NCBI GenBank assembly: GCA_940337035.1
Contig: CALNHX010003292.1
Coordinates: forward strand, 89,647 to 153,646
DNA: 64,000 nt
Reading direction: 5' to 3'
DNA from: Agriotes lineatus
Taxonomy: Eukaryota > Arthropoda > Insecta > Coleoptera > Elateridae
The notes beneath the pieces are model-generated. The model saw nothing but the letters and a program-made list of their open reading frames with translations, was not told where the DNA came from and did no database searches. This document shows positions 1 to 10,708 of this stretch, piece after piece. The position numbers and the translations under genes were made by a program. Within the stretch, counting starts at the first letter, position 1. Each line of letters begins with the position of its first letter.

Positions 1-690
1 TCAAGGGAGATGACAGGTTGAACTGTCAGCCCAAGAAGTTGAAACTCTCCGTATCAGGCCATACTGACAGCTTGAAAGTCATTTCCGACTGCATAATTAT
101 TAAGTGCAAATCCCGGCGCTCCAAGGCGTTAAATACATCGCATAACCTCATTTTACTAATAATTAAACCTGTAGGAAACGCAGCATCTACCCTGTCTGCG
201 AGCGGCTAGAGCACGGCCGCCGCCCCTCAGAAACTCACCTAGAGGGTCCGTTTTAGACATTTAAAATCGTCTCCTTGGGGTCCAAAGAGGAGCCCGCTTT
301 CCAGGAACTCATCTCCGGCGGACTGTCAAACCAAAGCTTCCCGGCTAAAAGTGAACGAATTCCATCTGCAGGATTTGGCACCGCGTTTGCTCCAAGATTA
401 GCACCTAGCCTTCGTAAGACACCAGTAACCCCCGCACAAGTGTTTAGGCACTAACACCAACCCCAGGTAACCCTTAAAGTAGCTAAATGCACCGGATAAT
501 CGCAATATAAATCCCTGTAAACAACGGCTGAGTAGAAGGTCAAGCTTAGAGGAATATCCGACCTACGGGCCAAAAGACAGTTCCCCGAAGAATCGTCGTG
601 GGTGCCGGCCGACTAAAAAAAGGGGCCCGCAATACTCGCCGGTGCATTGGGTTGCAGTTTTACCCGAGAAACCAGAAATACAGTTCCAGA
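1..690. other. GC-rich island, unassigned
   Basis: This block is clearly GC-richer than the AT-rich DNA that follows, and the change near position 690 is abrupt. No open frame longer than about 60 codons runs through it and I recognise no protein domain. A broken conceptual translation on the minus strand gives short stretches without a known motif. It could be the end of an old transposable element, an untranslated exon, or a decayed coding region that continues beyond the left edge. Confidence 0.3.
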
Positions 691-3600
691 AGAATATGTG
701 AATTTAAAATAATGTACAATTCAGAGTTCCTTTGAATTAATAATTATTTTGTAACTAGCTAACAACATTATATTTTCTTGGTAATTATCTGGTGTTTTTC
801 TAATCGAATATATATTCGAGTGAACGTATTTCTCCTATTTGAGCTTAACCCGAGGTTAAATTTTTGACGCCCTTAGTAAGGGGGTGAAACGTCACAAGAC
901 CACCCTCAATGCTGAATGACAAAATTTCACAAGGGATGTGATTACCAAATAGAAAATTTGCATTAGATCCATCAAGACGTTTCGCCGGTAGCTCATGTAA
1001 TAGAGCATATTGTATGAATGATAAATTTAATTTAATAATAATATCCAGATATCCAATGGGTATCATGTGATGTAACAGTTGTATATTTTAACTGGTGGTG
1101 TTGTAAAGGGCACCAGAGTTGTTGATTATATGTAGTAAAAAATAACTTGAATTGATAATCTGCGATAAATAGTCACGTTAAGAGTTAAATTCCCATTAAT
1201 TGTGAAGAATAATAATTGATAATTTGATACGTAATAGCAATATAGTATTATTTAAAAATACACAATAAAAGGCAAATTACCACTTATATCACAATTAAAG
1301 CAGGAGTGTTGGCTTCTTCAGTTTATGCAGCTGTATGATGTCATTAATAATGCTCGTGAATATTTTTTTAGTTTTAACATTTAAAATGTTGGTGCCATCC
1401 ATTATTTGGACATTTTGCGTTACCTAACAGCGTTTTAGTTCATATAGTCATTCTGTTGGCGTCCATTTTGTTTTTATCTGGATATTGATCCTACATCCAA
1501 AATTACTGTCATAAATCAGCAAAATGCACAAGTGTAGTAAATTTTTATGCAAATATCGTCATTCCGGGGTTATTTCCAACTACGAGCAGAAAGGCGAACG
1601 GGTTAATTTTTTCCACTACAACATGTGCAGCACAGTTCCAATATCCATTTAAGTATAAATCTGCATGTTACTTTCCACCATGCTGGGTGTGCCTTCTCTA
1701 CACGAACGTAATTCCATAAAACATTTGCAGAATTCCGTGTTATTCAGACTGCAGTTTCAACAAATGGAAATCTAGTGCTGTCTGTATGTGCCAGGTTCAA
1801 TTACGGAATACGTACAAGAAGTATGGCCATGTCCTAGGTGTATGAGTCTGTTTGTGCAAGTGCTGAAAACCGTAGCGATAATGTAGTAGTTTCTGCTCAG
1901 GAAAATGGCAGCAATTTGCACAATGTTCACGCTTGCCCCTGGTTAACCCATTTATTCAATTCCCCTTGCACGGAGGATCACTTATGTATTCAGCTTAGTT
2001 CTTGTGGCGCTGTAAAGTTATAAAAGTGATATATGTTTTTTTGTTTTAGACTATAGGATTTTTCTTCATTGGGAAAGGCCATCAAATGCAGGCGCGGGCG
2101 CTTATTTACAGAGCCGCTGGGTTACAGCTTAATTCTGTTTTCACTCCCGCGTTTTTAAGTTTACATCAGTCTGGAAACTTCGCTATTACTTAGCAAAGTT
2201 TCGAAGTGTTTATTGTTTCTTAAAAGAACGTAATTTTATGCAAATAAAGCGACTGACAGTGAAAAATTAAAAGACTTTTGCTTTCAACGATGTAATCCGC
2301 AAATCGCATAAATCAGCCCTAAATAATTGTTAAGCTTCAACCATTTCCATGTACTCAGTACAAGAGAACTTTAAAAAGGCACATTTTTAATATTACCAAT
2401 TTTTGAACCAACTAAAGTCACAAAATCCGAAACTCACTCTTGGTAGAGCGAGATGATAATCGAGTCATATTTTATAGATTTAAATAACTACGGTTTTCAA
2501 AATCCCTTAAGAATTATTATTTTGAATCATTTTTTTAGAAAAATCAACGCTTATATGACACTCTATTATGAATTGCCTAAATTTTAATTCACTGCTGATT
2601 AGTTAGTACCAATCGTATTAAACGTGTAGTGACAGAGTTACTGCTGATTTGATAAAACACGTTCAGAAGGACCATGGCATATTAAATTAATTATTAACTT
2701 ATATTAATCAGTACTGAAAGATATGTGTTGTTATACTTCTTAAAAAACAGCAGTATTTGTAAAGAACTAAGTTGAAATGTAATTTCTAAAAGCAAAACTC
2801 ACTGTGGAAGGAAACGTTTCTATGACATGAAATAGTTATTAAACATCGAAGAAAGTATATATTGTGTAAAAATCTACAGTTTCTAAAGAAATATGTATAA
2901 AACATTAGTTGATCAATGTATATGTTGTAACAAAAGAGGAAGACAATGTTGCCCAAAAGAAATTGTGAACCTACTTATCTGCACATTTAGTAGTTAGTAT
3001 TTGCTGTGGGGAGACTGATTTCAAGCAAGTAGGCCTGCATAGGCCCTTTTTGCCAACCCTGTGGACAAGGTCTAGGCATGCAGAGTACCAGGTGCCCTAG
3101 TCCTATTTAGAAGTTTGCTGAGACTAAGAAGTTCCAACTCTAGCAGGGGTGTAACGATGTTACATGCTAAACTTCGTGGTAATGCGGGACCCACGGCTTT
3201 ACATCACTTCCCAATTATTGCAATACAAAAAGGATCTGGGGAATTTCCCGGATTTAATATGTAATAAAATATTTAATTTAATTTCTCAAATTATTTGAAA
3301 TTTCTTACAATTTTTATTTAAAAATGCAGGTATTAAATATTTTTGAAATCAAAGATAAAGATTTTTAGTTGCGTTTGGAAACTGAAGCTGCCACAATTTT
3401 TTTATGAACGTGATGCAGAGGCAAGTAGAAGGCGACACTAGTGAAGTGCCCAGTTCAGGCTGAAAGGCAGTGTCATCATGCAGATAAATTGTGCGTATGC
3501 GACTGCTACTGTTTCCTGATTACTGCTGCTTGAGAAACTCCTACCATATGCCAATTTTGAGATATTACTACCTTTGTTGGACATTCCTAGTTCCGATCCC

Positions 3601-5126
3601 GGTTCGTTTGAGTGCCTTGGAATTTCATCCCGATCCCTGCATGGGATATATTCAAAGGAACCTTAGTATTACTTGGCGATCAGTCGTTTCGCCAACTACT
3701 CTGGAAATTGACACCTTGTCCCGACGCAGCCCTGAAGAACTGCTCGTTGTTAGCATGTAGATCGACACCGACGGTCGTAGCCAATCTTTAAATTGCAATT
3801 GTCCTGTGGTCTCTAAAAAGCCCGCAGAAAAACCTTGCTTTATATAGCGTGTAGGTTGAGGCCTATCGCCAGTCGGCAATATTAAAGCTGCGTATTTTAA
3901 TTTCATCGAAGTCCAGCCGTCAACCAAGTTGAATTCGTTTGATTAGTTTAGTATTGCATGTGTAATTTATTGCAAATGTTGACTGTATTATTCTTACTAA
4001 GGGTTTTGTACATACGTGAATCACCCCCAATTTTCTATGATTCAATATTATAAGTAAGCTTGCAGTGGTGTAATTAGTTTTGGGGCGAATTCCCGTTGAA
4101 AGTGCAGTGACGCCTTAAGCGCTGACTACGAGTCAAAGTTTACGCGTAGAAGTTTAGGTATTTTGAAAATTACCTTACCACGATTTTCGTCTCGATCGTG
4201 ACGGAGCATTGCAGGCGCCCAAATGTTCCGCCTGTCACAGCCTGCTAATCTTGTGCCTTTCGCTTCCAGTCTCTTAATGGTTAAGACGTCGTCACTCTCA
4301 GTTGCATGGTTTTTGCTTTGTGCAAACAAATTTCAGTTTAGAATTCCTTTGCGGTTATAATTATTTGAATTCGGTTCAACGTTTAAAAAAAGTATTTCCA
4401 CATTATTGTGACGAATTAGTAGAACTATCAACCTCAATCTCGCCTATGCGATAAATCATATTTTTAGTCATACCCCATTTTTTCCGCTTCAGTGAACATT
4501 CTAACGTTTTTTAAATCTTTAACTGTTTCGCCTACGACTATGCATTCTGTTTGGCCATGATTTGGTAATACTTACTTCTCATGGGACGGCGTTGTACTTT
4601 GACTTGATCTGAGCCGTTCGTGACCTACTGGACATCTATCAGTACGTTTGATAATCCGTTTATGTTCCCTGGTGTCACTCTGCACGTGTGATTACGAGTT
4701 CCAGGCTGTGGTTTATTTGTCTTCTATAGAAAATCTCATTTCACAGCTTTTCTGGTGCGTCAAATCACTGAGGGTGCTTTACGACCATTTACCTGATGTA
4801 GTCTATCCATTTGGCCATCGAGCCTTTGCGTTATAGTAATCAGTAGCAATTATGGCAGTAAAGCGGTCTCGCTGGATACCGGCGACTTACGCAACTTTAC
4901 CAAATTGTTTTACTAAGCAGTAATGCTCTCGACACGGTTACTCAAGCCCCCTCGGGTTTTGATTAGCCTGCTTAAACGACGTTTACTACAGTTTATTACT
5001 TTGGTCCAGTTCATTACATGCATTTGTTACATGTATTTGTTGCCTACGTCTACTGCTTTGTTTTCCTCCATTATTGCTAGTTTACAGTAATACTAATCTA
5101 GAGTTAGTATTACTTCCTTTTACGAT
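691..5126. other. AT-rich non-coding stretch
   Basis: No convincing coding sequence is seen. The few open frames are under 95 codons, have no recognisable motif and overlap on opposite strands. A GC-richer patch at about 2990-3240 and another at about 3480-3930 stand out from the background and may be remnants of older insertions, but neither yields a domain I can name. Confidence 0.4.
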
Positions 5127-5560
5127 AAGGGAAGTCTTGGATTCACCCCAAAGATTCGAAATTGAATTTTCAACAGATCTTCACGTTTTAGAGTAACCTG
5201 GACCCAAAAAACATGTTTTTGTTCATTGCTCTGTCTGAATGTGTGTCTGTGTGTCTGTCTGCCTGTGAACAGGATATCTCAAAAACAAAAGAGGTATGAC
5301 GTTGAAACTGCATATATAAGTTTTGTGTACTATCTAGATGCGACACCAAGCTTTTGAAGAAAATCGCATAACCGGAAGTATGGTGTTTACTGTTGTGATT
5401 TTTCAGTTTTTTCGATTATTTCAAAAACGGCTTATGATTTTTTTCAAACTTTACATATTTATTAAATTTTTAATATATATTGATGTGAGGTGATTTTCCA
5501 GTTAAATACCTCGAAAATGGGTTTCTTTTGTTTTTTCCAATTTTTTTATCAACTCCTATT
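5127..5560 (+). repeat. CR1-like 3'-UTR-type repeat, diverged copy
   Basis: The block runs through 'cagatcttcacgttttagag', an 'aaacatgtttttg' stretch, a TCTG/TGTC-rich tract and 'gatatctcaaaaac'. The same order (cttcacgttt, aaaaacaggtttt, TCTG tract, tagctcaaaaactatt) occurs in the two repeats at 57546-58185 and 58405-59115, where it forms the presumed 3' UTR of CR1-like elements. No reverse transcriptase is attached here, so this is most likely a strongly 5'-truncated copy or a related family. Assignment rests on motif order, not on a computed alignment. Confidence 0.45.
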
Positions 5561-6560
5561 TTAAATAGAACACCAGGTATATTATTACATTTTTGATTTC
5601 AGCTTAAAATTTTAGAGAAAATTTGTCTGCTAAACTAAGGCTGTATTTTGTACGGTTTCTGTACAATTTGTAATTTTTGAAAATTTTTGACAAATGCTTA
5701 AAAATTTAAAATCAAATTTTGGCTAATAATAAGATCACTGAAAAAAGAAGTTGTGTGCGTGAATCACACCACATCGTTTTCATACCGGATGCACAACATT
5801 ATGTTAATATTATAATGGTATAATGCATATAAAAACAACTCTTTTCATTGCACACGTACGAATACTAAAGAAAAATTCAAATAGGCCCAGAATTGGTATT
5901 CTATTTATTGCATCAATAAGTCACTGGTAAACATTGATAATTACATAAGACATGATTATCAGCAACTGTAATTTAATTAACAAAGGTTAGTGTTTGAATA
6001 GAACAGTATCGGCAGGGTTGTGTTCAACTTATTTTTAATGATTGGTGCTCGGTGTGGCAAACGCATCTAACTTGTGATGACTGACATGTTAATAGTGGAA
6101 CGTCAACACATATAGTGATTTTGATAAAGTACGAAGACGTTTCGAAGAGTTACAAAAGTTTTATGCACCGTTGTGTATTAATATGATTATGCCAACAATC
6201 GATAACGCAGCTGAAGGGTTACAAAGCAGTGTAAGGAAGCACAGGAGTACAAAGACCATGTGAAAAGCAACCTGAAAATGATAGAAGACTACAGTGATAA
6301 TTTACTTGAGAACCAGTGTTTATAACTAAATGTGCATAAAAGCAATCAAAGTGGTCCGAAATGACATTTAGCAAAAACAATTTAGTATTTAAGGAAAAAC
6401 ATTTTAAAAACTTACTTACAGTTGTTAACTTGTTGCTATGATACCTAGATGTTCAATTTTTATTGTTTATTTGGGAAGCGACGCCACAAGCTGTTTTACA
6501 ATATTGGCACTCAAGTTTTAATTGATTTTGTGCATTAAAAGTTGTAATTTGTGCCAGTTG
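5561..6560. other. AT-rich stretch without visible genes
   Basis: No open frame of note, no repeat ends and no recognisable promoter are seen. The sequence is low in complexity and AT-rich. Confidence 0.4.
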
Positions 6561-7051
6561 TTGGGTTTTATTTATTCGCCTGTGTGCAGAGCCCAGTTGG
6601 TCATAATTTCGTCAAGTTCAAAAGTGCAGTTCCAGAGGAAATTGAGCCTGAAGCTTCGCCAATTTGTGTGACTTCGAAGCGACATTTCGGCTAATTGTGG
6701 AGCTGCGGGAGGCAGATAGCACTGTGCAGTGCGTAGAGGGCCCTTGTTTGTGGCATTCAAGAAGGTAGCAGCAGTTAAAGGCGTTCAAGAAGCCCGGTAC
6801 GTGGTTGGCGTCCCTTGAAAACGTGATCCGGATCCGAGGTCATCTTGTGAAGTACTATTCGAGAAGGGTAGAAGTGGACAGCAACGTGCAGCACCTAGGA
6901 AAGACTTAGTTCGCCCAGAAGCAAGAAGCGGCCGCAGGAAGCGTTCCAGAAGAAAATTACAAGCTTAGTGTCACTTGGTTTTGCAGGGGACGGACATGGA
7001 TTCGTAAAGCAAGAAATAAAACAGTTGCCAGTTGGCGTCACCTATGAGGTA
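6561..7051 (+). other. Exon-like GC-richer block ending at a GT site
   Basis: This block is GC-richer and less repetitive than both flanks. It ends with 'cctatgag' followed by 'gtaaaaag', which fits an insect 5' splice site, so it may be a spliced non-coding or 5'-UTR exon of a gene transcribed to the right. The longest frame is only 62 codons (minus strand, 6572-6760) and has no known motif. No partner exon can be identified in the window. It could equally be a piece of an old element. Confidence 0.25.
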
Positions 7052-8042
7052 AAAAGAAGACAAATGCAGGTTAGCTAAACAACTTGATACGTTAAATTGC
7101 ATTGTTATTGTCTACCTAAGGCGAATTTATCAATTGTTAGTAAATTTGTATTCAATTGCGCTGGATTTTTATGTGCTCGATACGCTCTGTCTTCCGTCAA
7201 TCTTTGAGGTTAACTGTCACTCATTTAAAGTCAGCGTTTGCTATGCAGGGATAAATTTTATATTGTGTGTTACAAACTAACCACTTGATATTGAGGTCTT
7301 AAAAACTAGCCGGCGCATTAATTTGATTTAGTTACCAATAATTAAAATATAAAGGGACACATACCATTAATTATTGCATTTAAATAAAACAATCATAATT
7401 TTTAATAAGCCCCGAAGGAGGTAATTATTCAGATTAAAACTTGTAGTATTTGTGATATGCTATTTTATTTATTTCAATATATCCTATTTTTAAGCGGTAT
7501 ATACGTTTCGTTTGTTATTATATTCAGTTTAGAAATTAAGTAGAACATACATTCGGTCCCTCAGTTAATGTTCATTTTACGTGTTGTTGAGGAAGTTAAC
7601 AAATTTAAAATACGATTTATATATTGTCAGAAATGCAATTACGGCTGAAATTTAGAACTTATGGAACACCCTAAAGATCTTCGGGTCTTTGAATGTTGCT
7701 TTCTTCTTAGACTACGCAAATAATGATTCCTAGAATAATGCAAAATCTCAGTTATTGAATCCTTGGTTAGGATAATTAAAGTGTTTGAAAAGTAATATTT
7801 AAGACCTTATGCAATGCATTATCGACGGGTGCTGACCTCAACTGGAATATAATATTGTTGCTTTGTAGAATAATAGCAAACTAAAAATATAAAAAAAGAT
7901 TAGAATAAAGTCACTACGTAGTTTTTGTCTCTTATCGTTTGTAGATATAACGGGAACCTTATTATTTCCAAATAAAAGGCATAGCTTTTATGGGCTGTAT
8001 TGAGTAGCTTATTTTTTAAATATTTACTTATAATACCATGAG
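7052..8042. other. AT-rich stretch without visible genes
   Basis: Nothing coding or structured was seen. The 91-codon frame on the minus strand at 7900-8175 runs into the hairpin that follows and has no recognisable motif. Confidence 0.4.
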
Positions 8043-8199
8043 TAGTCAAAGTTATGTTGCCTATTTTTGTTGTGGTATCACGAATGTCCATTGCGCTGTG
8101 GTACGATTCGAACGAGTGCGCTAACACGAGTCCTAGTCCTAAGCGCAATGGACATGAGTAGTGATACCACCGCAAATATAATCTACTTAACTTTGACTA
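8043..8199. repeat. Small hairpin (MITE-like), about 157 bp
   Basis: The ends are inverted repeats: 'tagtcaaagtta' at 8043-8054 and its complement at 8188-8199. Further in, 'gtggtatcac' pairs with 'gtgataccac' and 'gtccattgcgc' with 'gcgcaatggac'. The loop holds the box-B-like string GATTCGAAC, but there is no matching A box. This fits a short non-autonomous foldback element; the family is unknown. Confidence 0.6.
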
Positions 8200-8433
8200 A
8201 GAATGGCATTCGAGGGACTATTCAATAAACCAAACTACTTTTTCAAATTAGTCTTCAGTAAATCTAGCAACAAACTACGCAATTTCTATAGCAACAGAAA
8301 ACTAAAATTGACTTTTTCTAATAAAAATCAAACTTGTTTAAAATATTCACTTGAATACCTTCTAGGAAGATATATCCACTGATTTTTTTTTATTGGTCAG
8401 GAAATTGGATAGTCAAAAATATATAGTTGTCTA

Positions 8434-9377
8434 CACAGGCTGATTCATAATTAGGTGTAAAATATTTAACCAAAGCTTCTTTAGGCCAAAACAAAGCTAT
8501 TAACCTAATACACTTTAGTATCAAAATGCTCCCTTAAAACAGCACAGGGTGTTAGTGAAAAAGGAATATCTCTATTTCTGACTTAAACTTGGAAAGTTTC
8601 GAAACCTGCACCATTATTTGTCAGAAAAGGTTCCAGTAACAATTATCTGTCAATCTATGTGGAGGAATCTGCAATGGTTCTTTACTATAGCTGCAAGAAC
8701 TGGATGACCGCATCAAAAGGAATGATTATCCTAACTTTCATAAACACCATCTGCAAGATATACTTAAACACCTGCCGTTAAACATTAGACAGCAGATGTT
8801 CTTGCAACAAGACAGTGCACCTTCTTACAATGATGCAATCTTTACATAATGGTTAAATGACTATTTCAATGGTAGATGGATTGGCAGGATTGGTCCTGTG
8901 CAATGATCGACAAGGGGTCCCGACTTTAATCCGCTGGATTTTATTTTACGGGGTTTTTAAACAGCTAGTTTTCTGTGAGGTAATTAACATGAAGGAACAG
9001 TTGCAGAAAATAATTTTGGAGGCTACTAATGAAATTCGTGAAAACTATAATATTTAGCAAATGTATGAATCGCTCGTACGATGATAACATGCATGTGTTG
9101 CGGCTGAAGGGCATTATTTGGAACATTTGTTATAGTTTTCTATTTTTTAGTCATTGTTTTGTTTATTTTATTGTTAATTTTGCATATATTATAATGAATT
9201 TTTAATCTGATACTTACTTTCCAAATTACAGTAACAAATAGATTATTTTTTTTCATTAACACCCTGTATCGTTTCAAGGAAGCATTTTTATACTAAGGTG
9301 TATTAGAATAATTGCTTTGTTTTCGTTTAAAGAAGCTCTGGTTGAAGATTTTACACCTCATAATGACTCACCCTGTA
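8434..9377 (+). mobile_element. Mariner-type DNA transposon, 944 bp, degenerate
   Basis: The terminal inverted repeats are about 130 bp long. The left end at 8434-8570 and the complement of 9240-9377 align through 'aggtgtaaaat', 'agcttcttta', 'ctaatacac' and 'acagggtgtta'. TA dinucleotides flank both ends (8432-8433 and 9378-9379), the Tc1/mariner target duplication. The short internal region keeps only the C-terminal half of a transposase, so this is an internally deleted, non-autonomous copy. The ACAGGGTG-type terminus resembles the ends of the TA-flanked element at 55179-56804. Confidence 0.8.
8600..9057 (+). pseudogene. Mariner-type transposase, C-terminal remnant
   Basis: Conceptual translation in broken frames gives a catalytic-core string with QQDSAPSYN (second acidic residue), then FNGRWIGRIGP and SPDFNPLDF (third acidic residue). 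This is the layout of IS630/Tc1/mariner transposases of insects. The final open frame, 8857-9057, covers the region after the second Asp, although its start is only a chance ATG. The N-terminal helix-turn-helix and the first catalytic Asp are missing, and stops and frame changes interrupt the rest. It cannot make active enzyme. Confidence 0.75.
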
Positions 9378-10708
9378 TATGTATTATACTATATCAGAAT
9401 TAAAATTTAATAAATTGATTTATTCATTCATTTCGTCTCTTTTACCTTTGAGTAGCAAGGACCAAATCATTCACGTTTATTTTCGATAGAGGTTGGTCAT
9501 GATTCTTCTAATTCATTGTGTGTAGGACTGTTTTAAGTTTCCTCATATAAAAAATTTCAATCAGCTTAGACTTTGTTGTCCACTCGTAATTGTGATCTAT
9601 AGTATTCTTAAACGTATTTTATGTTATGCGTATTAACACTGGCTTTGTTATGATGCATAACTTTGAAACAAAATATTCGAACCTCTATTCAGAAGTTGAA
9701 TTTACGAGGACCAGACCTAGTTTACACATATAAATAGTAAAATTTACATGATCCTATCGAAAATAATAGCATATATATATTTGCCAACGTAGAATATGTG
9801 CTTTTTGAATGGTATTACAACAAGCTATACCCTCCATTGATGAAACTGAAGTTTCTCTTAAAAAAAAACGGACGTAGATACTGTGTAATGATTCTAAATC
9901 TTTTATTCCTGCTACACTTTCGTTCATTTTATTTATTTCAAATGGGAAACATATTTCAAGATTTAAGATTAAAACATTTTCAAAATGTTACTGGAGAAAC
10001 TAAATATTTTTCAAAATGTTGTTTATGGCGCAATAAGAAAATGTCTGGGACACTTACGTCGATATGTTTATGTCGTTCTCTAAAAAAATACAATATAAAA
10101 TGCATGCAAGCGTATTGTTTAAAAAATATGGTAATCGGGTATACTGACTTCGAATGTGAAATAAATTGTTCGTTGCTGTTGTCTTCATCTGCTGGACTAC
10201 AAATTTTGCTCGAAGACCCACAACACCCTGTAACACAATTTCTACTGGCCGTTTACAATTTTTACTGTCATCCAATTAAATTGTCGACGATTAAAGGTCA
10301 GGGCTTTATATTCAACCGTTTTAGTATCTGGGGGAGCAGCTACCACCCTTGTGCTTTCCGCTTCGATTTGGAAACGCACAGCTTGTCGAATGACGTTCGT
10401 TGTAGAGGTTACTTGTTGTAGATTTTAATTTAACTCAAATTACATATCTAGTAAACCATCAGTTGCTTGACTGTAATTTTACTGCAACTAAACAACCACC
10501 AATGGTTTACCACCTTCACTTGATTATAATTTTAAAAAACAGTAAATACCGTCTGTTATTTAGCAAATTTTACTATCTTGGTGTTTTTTCTGAATTTACA
10601 CAGTATTTTCTATTTCTCCACCGTAGTAAACTCGTAATTTCGCTAATATTATCGCGCCACCAGGCGATTGGAGGTAGAACCTTTTTAATGCGATTACCGT
10701 TATACTAT
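9378..10708. other. Unassigned interval with a 207-codon open frame
   Basis: The longest frame is on the plus strand at 9798-10421 (207 codons), followed by another of 137 codons at 10463-10876 that runs into the RTE element. Both are rich in Leu, Phe, Tyr and Cys, as expected from chance frames in AT-rich DNA, and neither shows a domain. The part at about 10140-10420 is GC-richer and may be an element remnant. I do not call a gene here. Confidence 0.3.

Noticed and set aside
9798..10421. 207-codon plus-strand open frame
   Set aside because: Low-complexity, hydrophobic and Cys-rich composition in AT-rich DNA, no motif, no repeat or splice context. Length alone does not support a gene.
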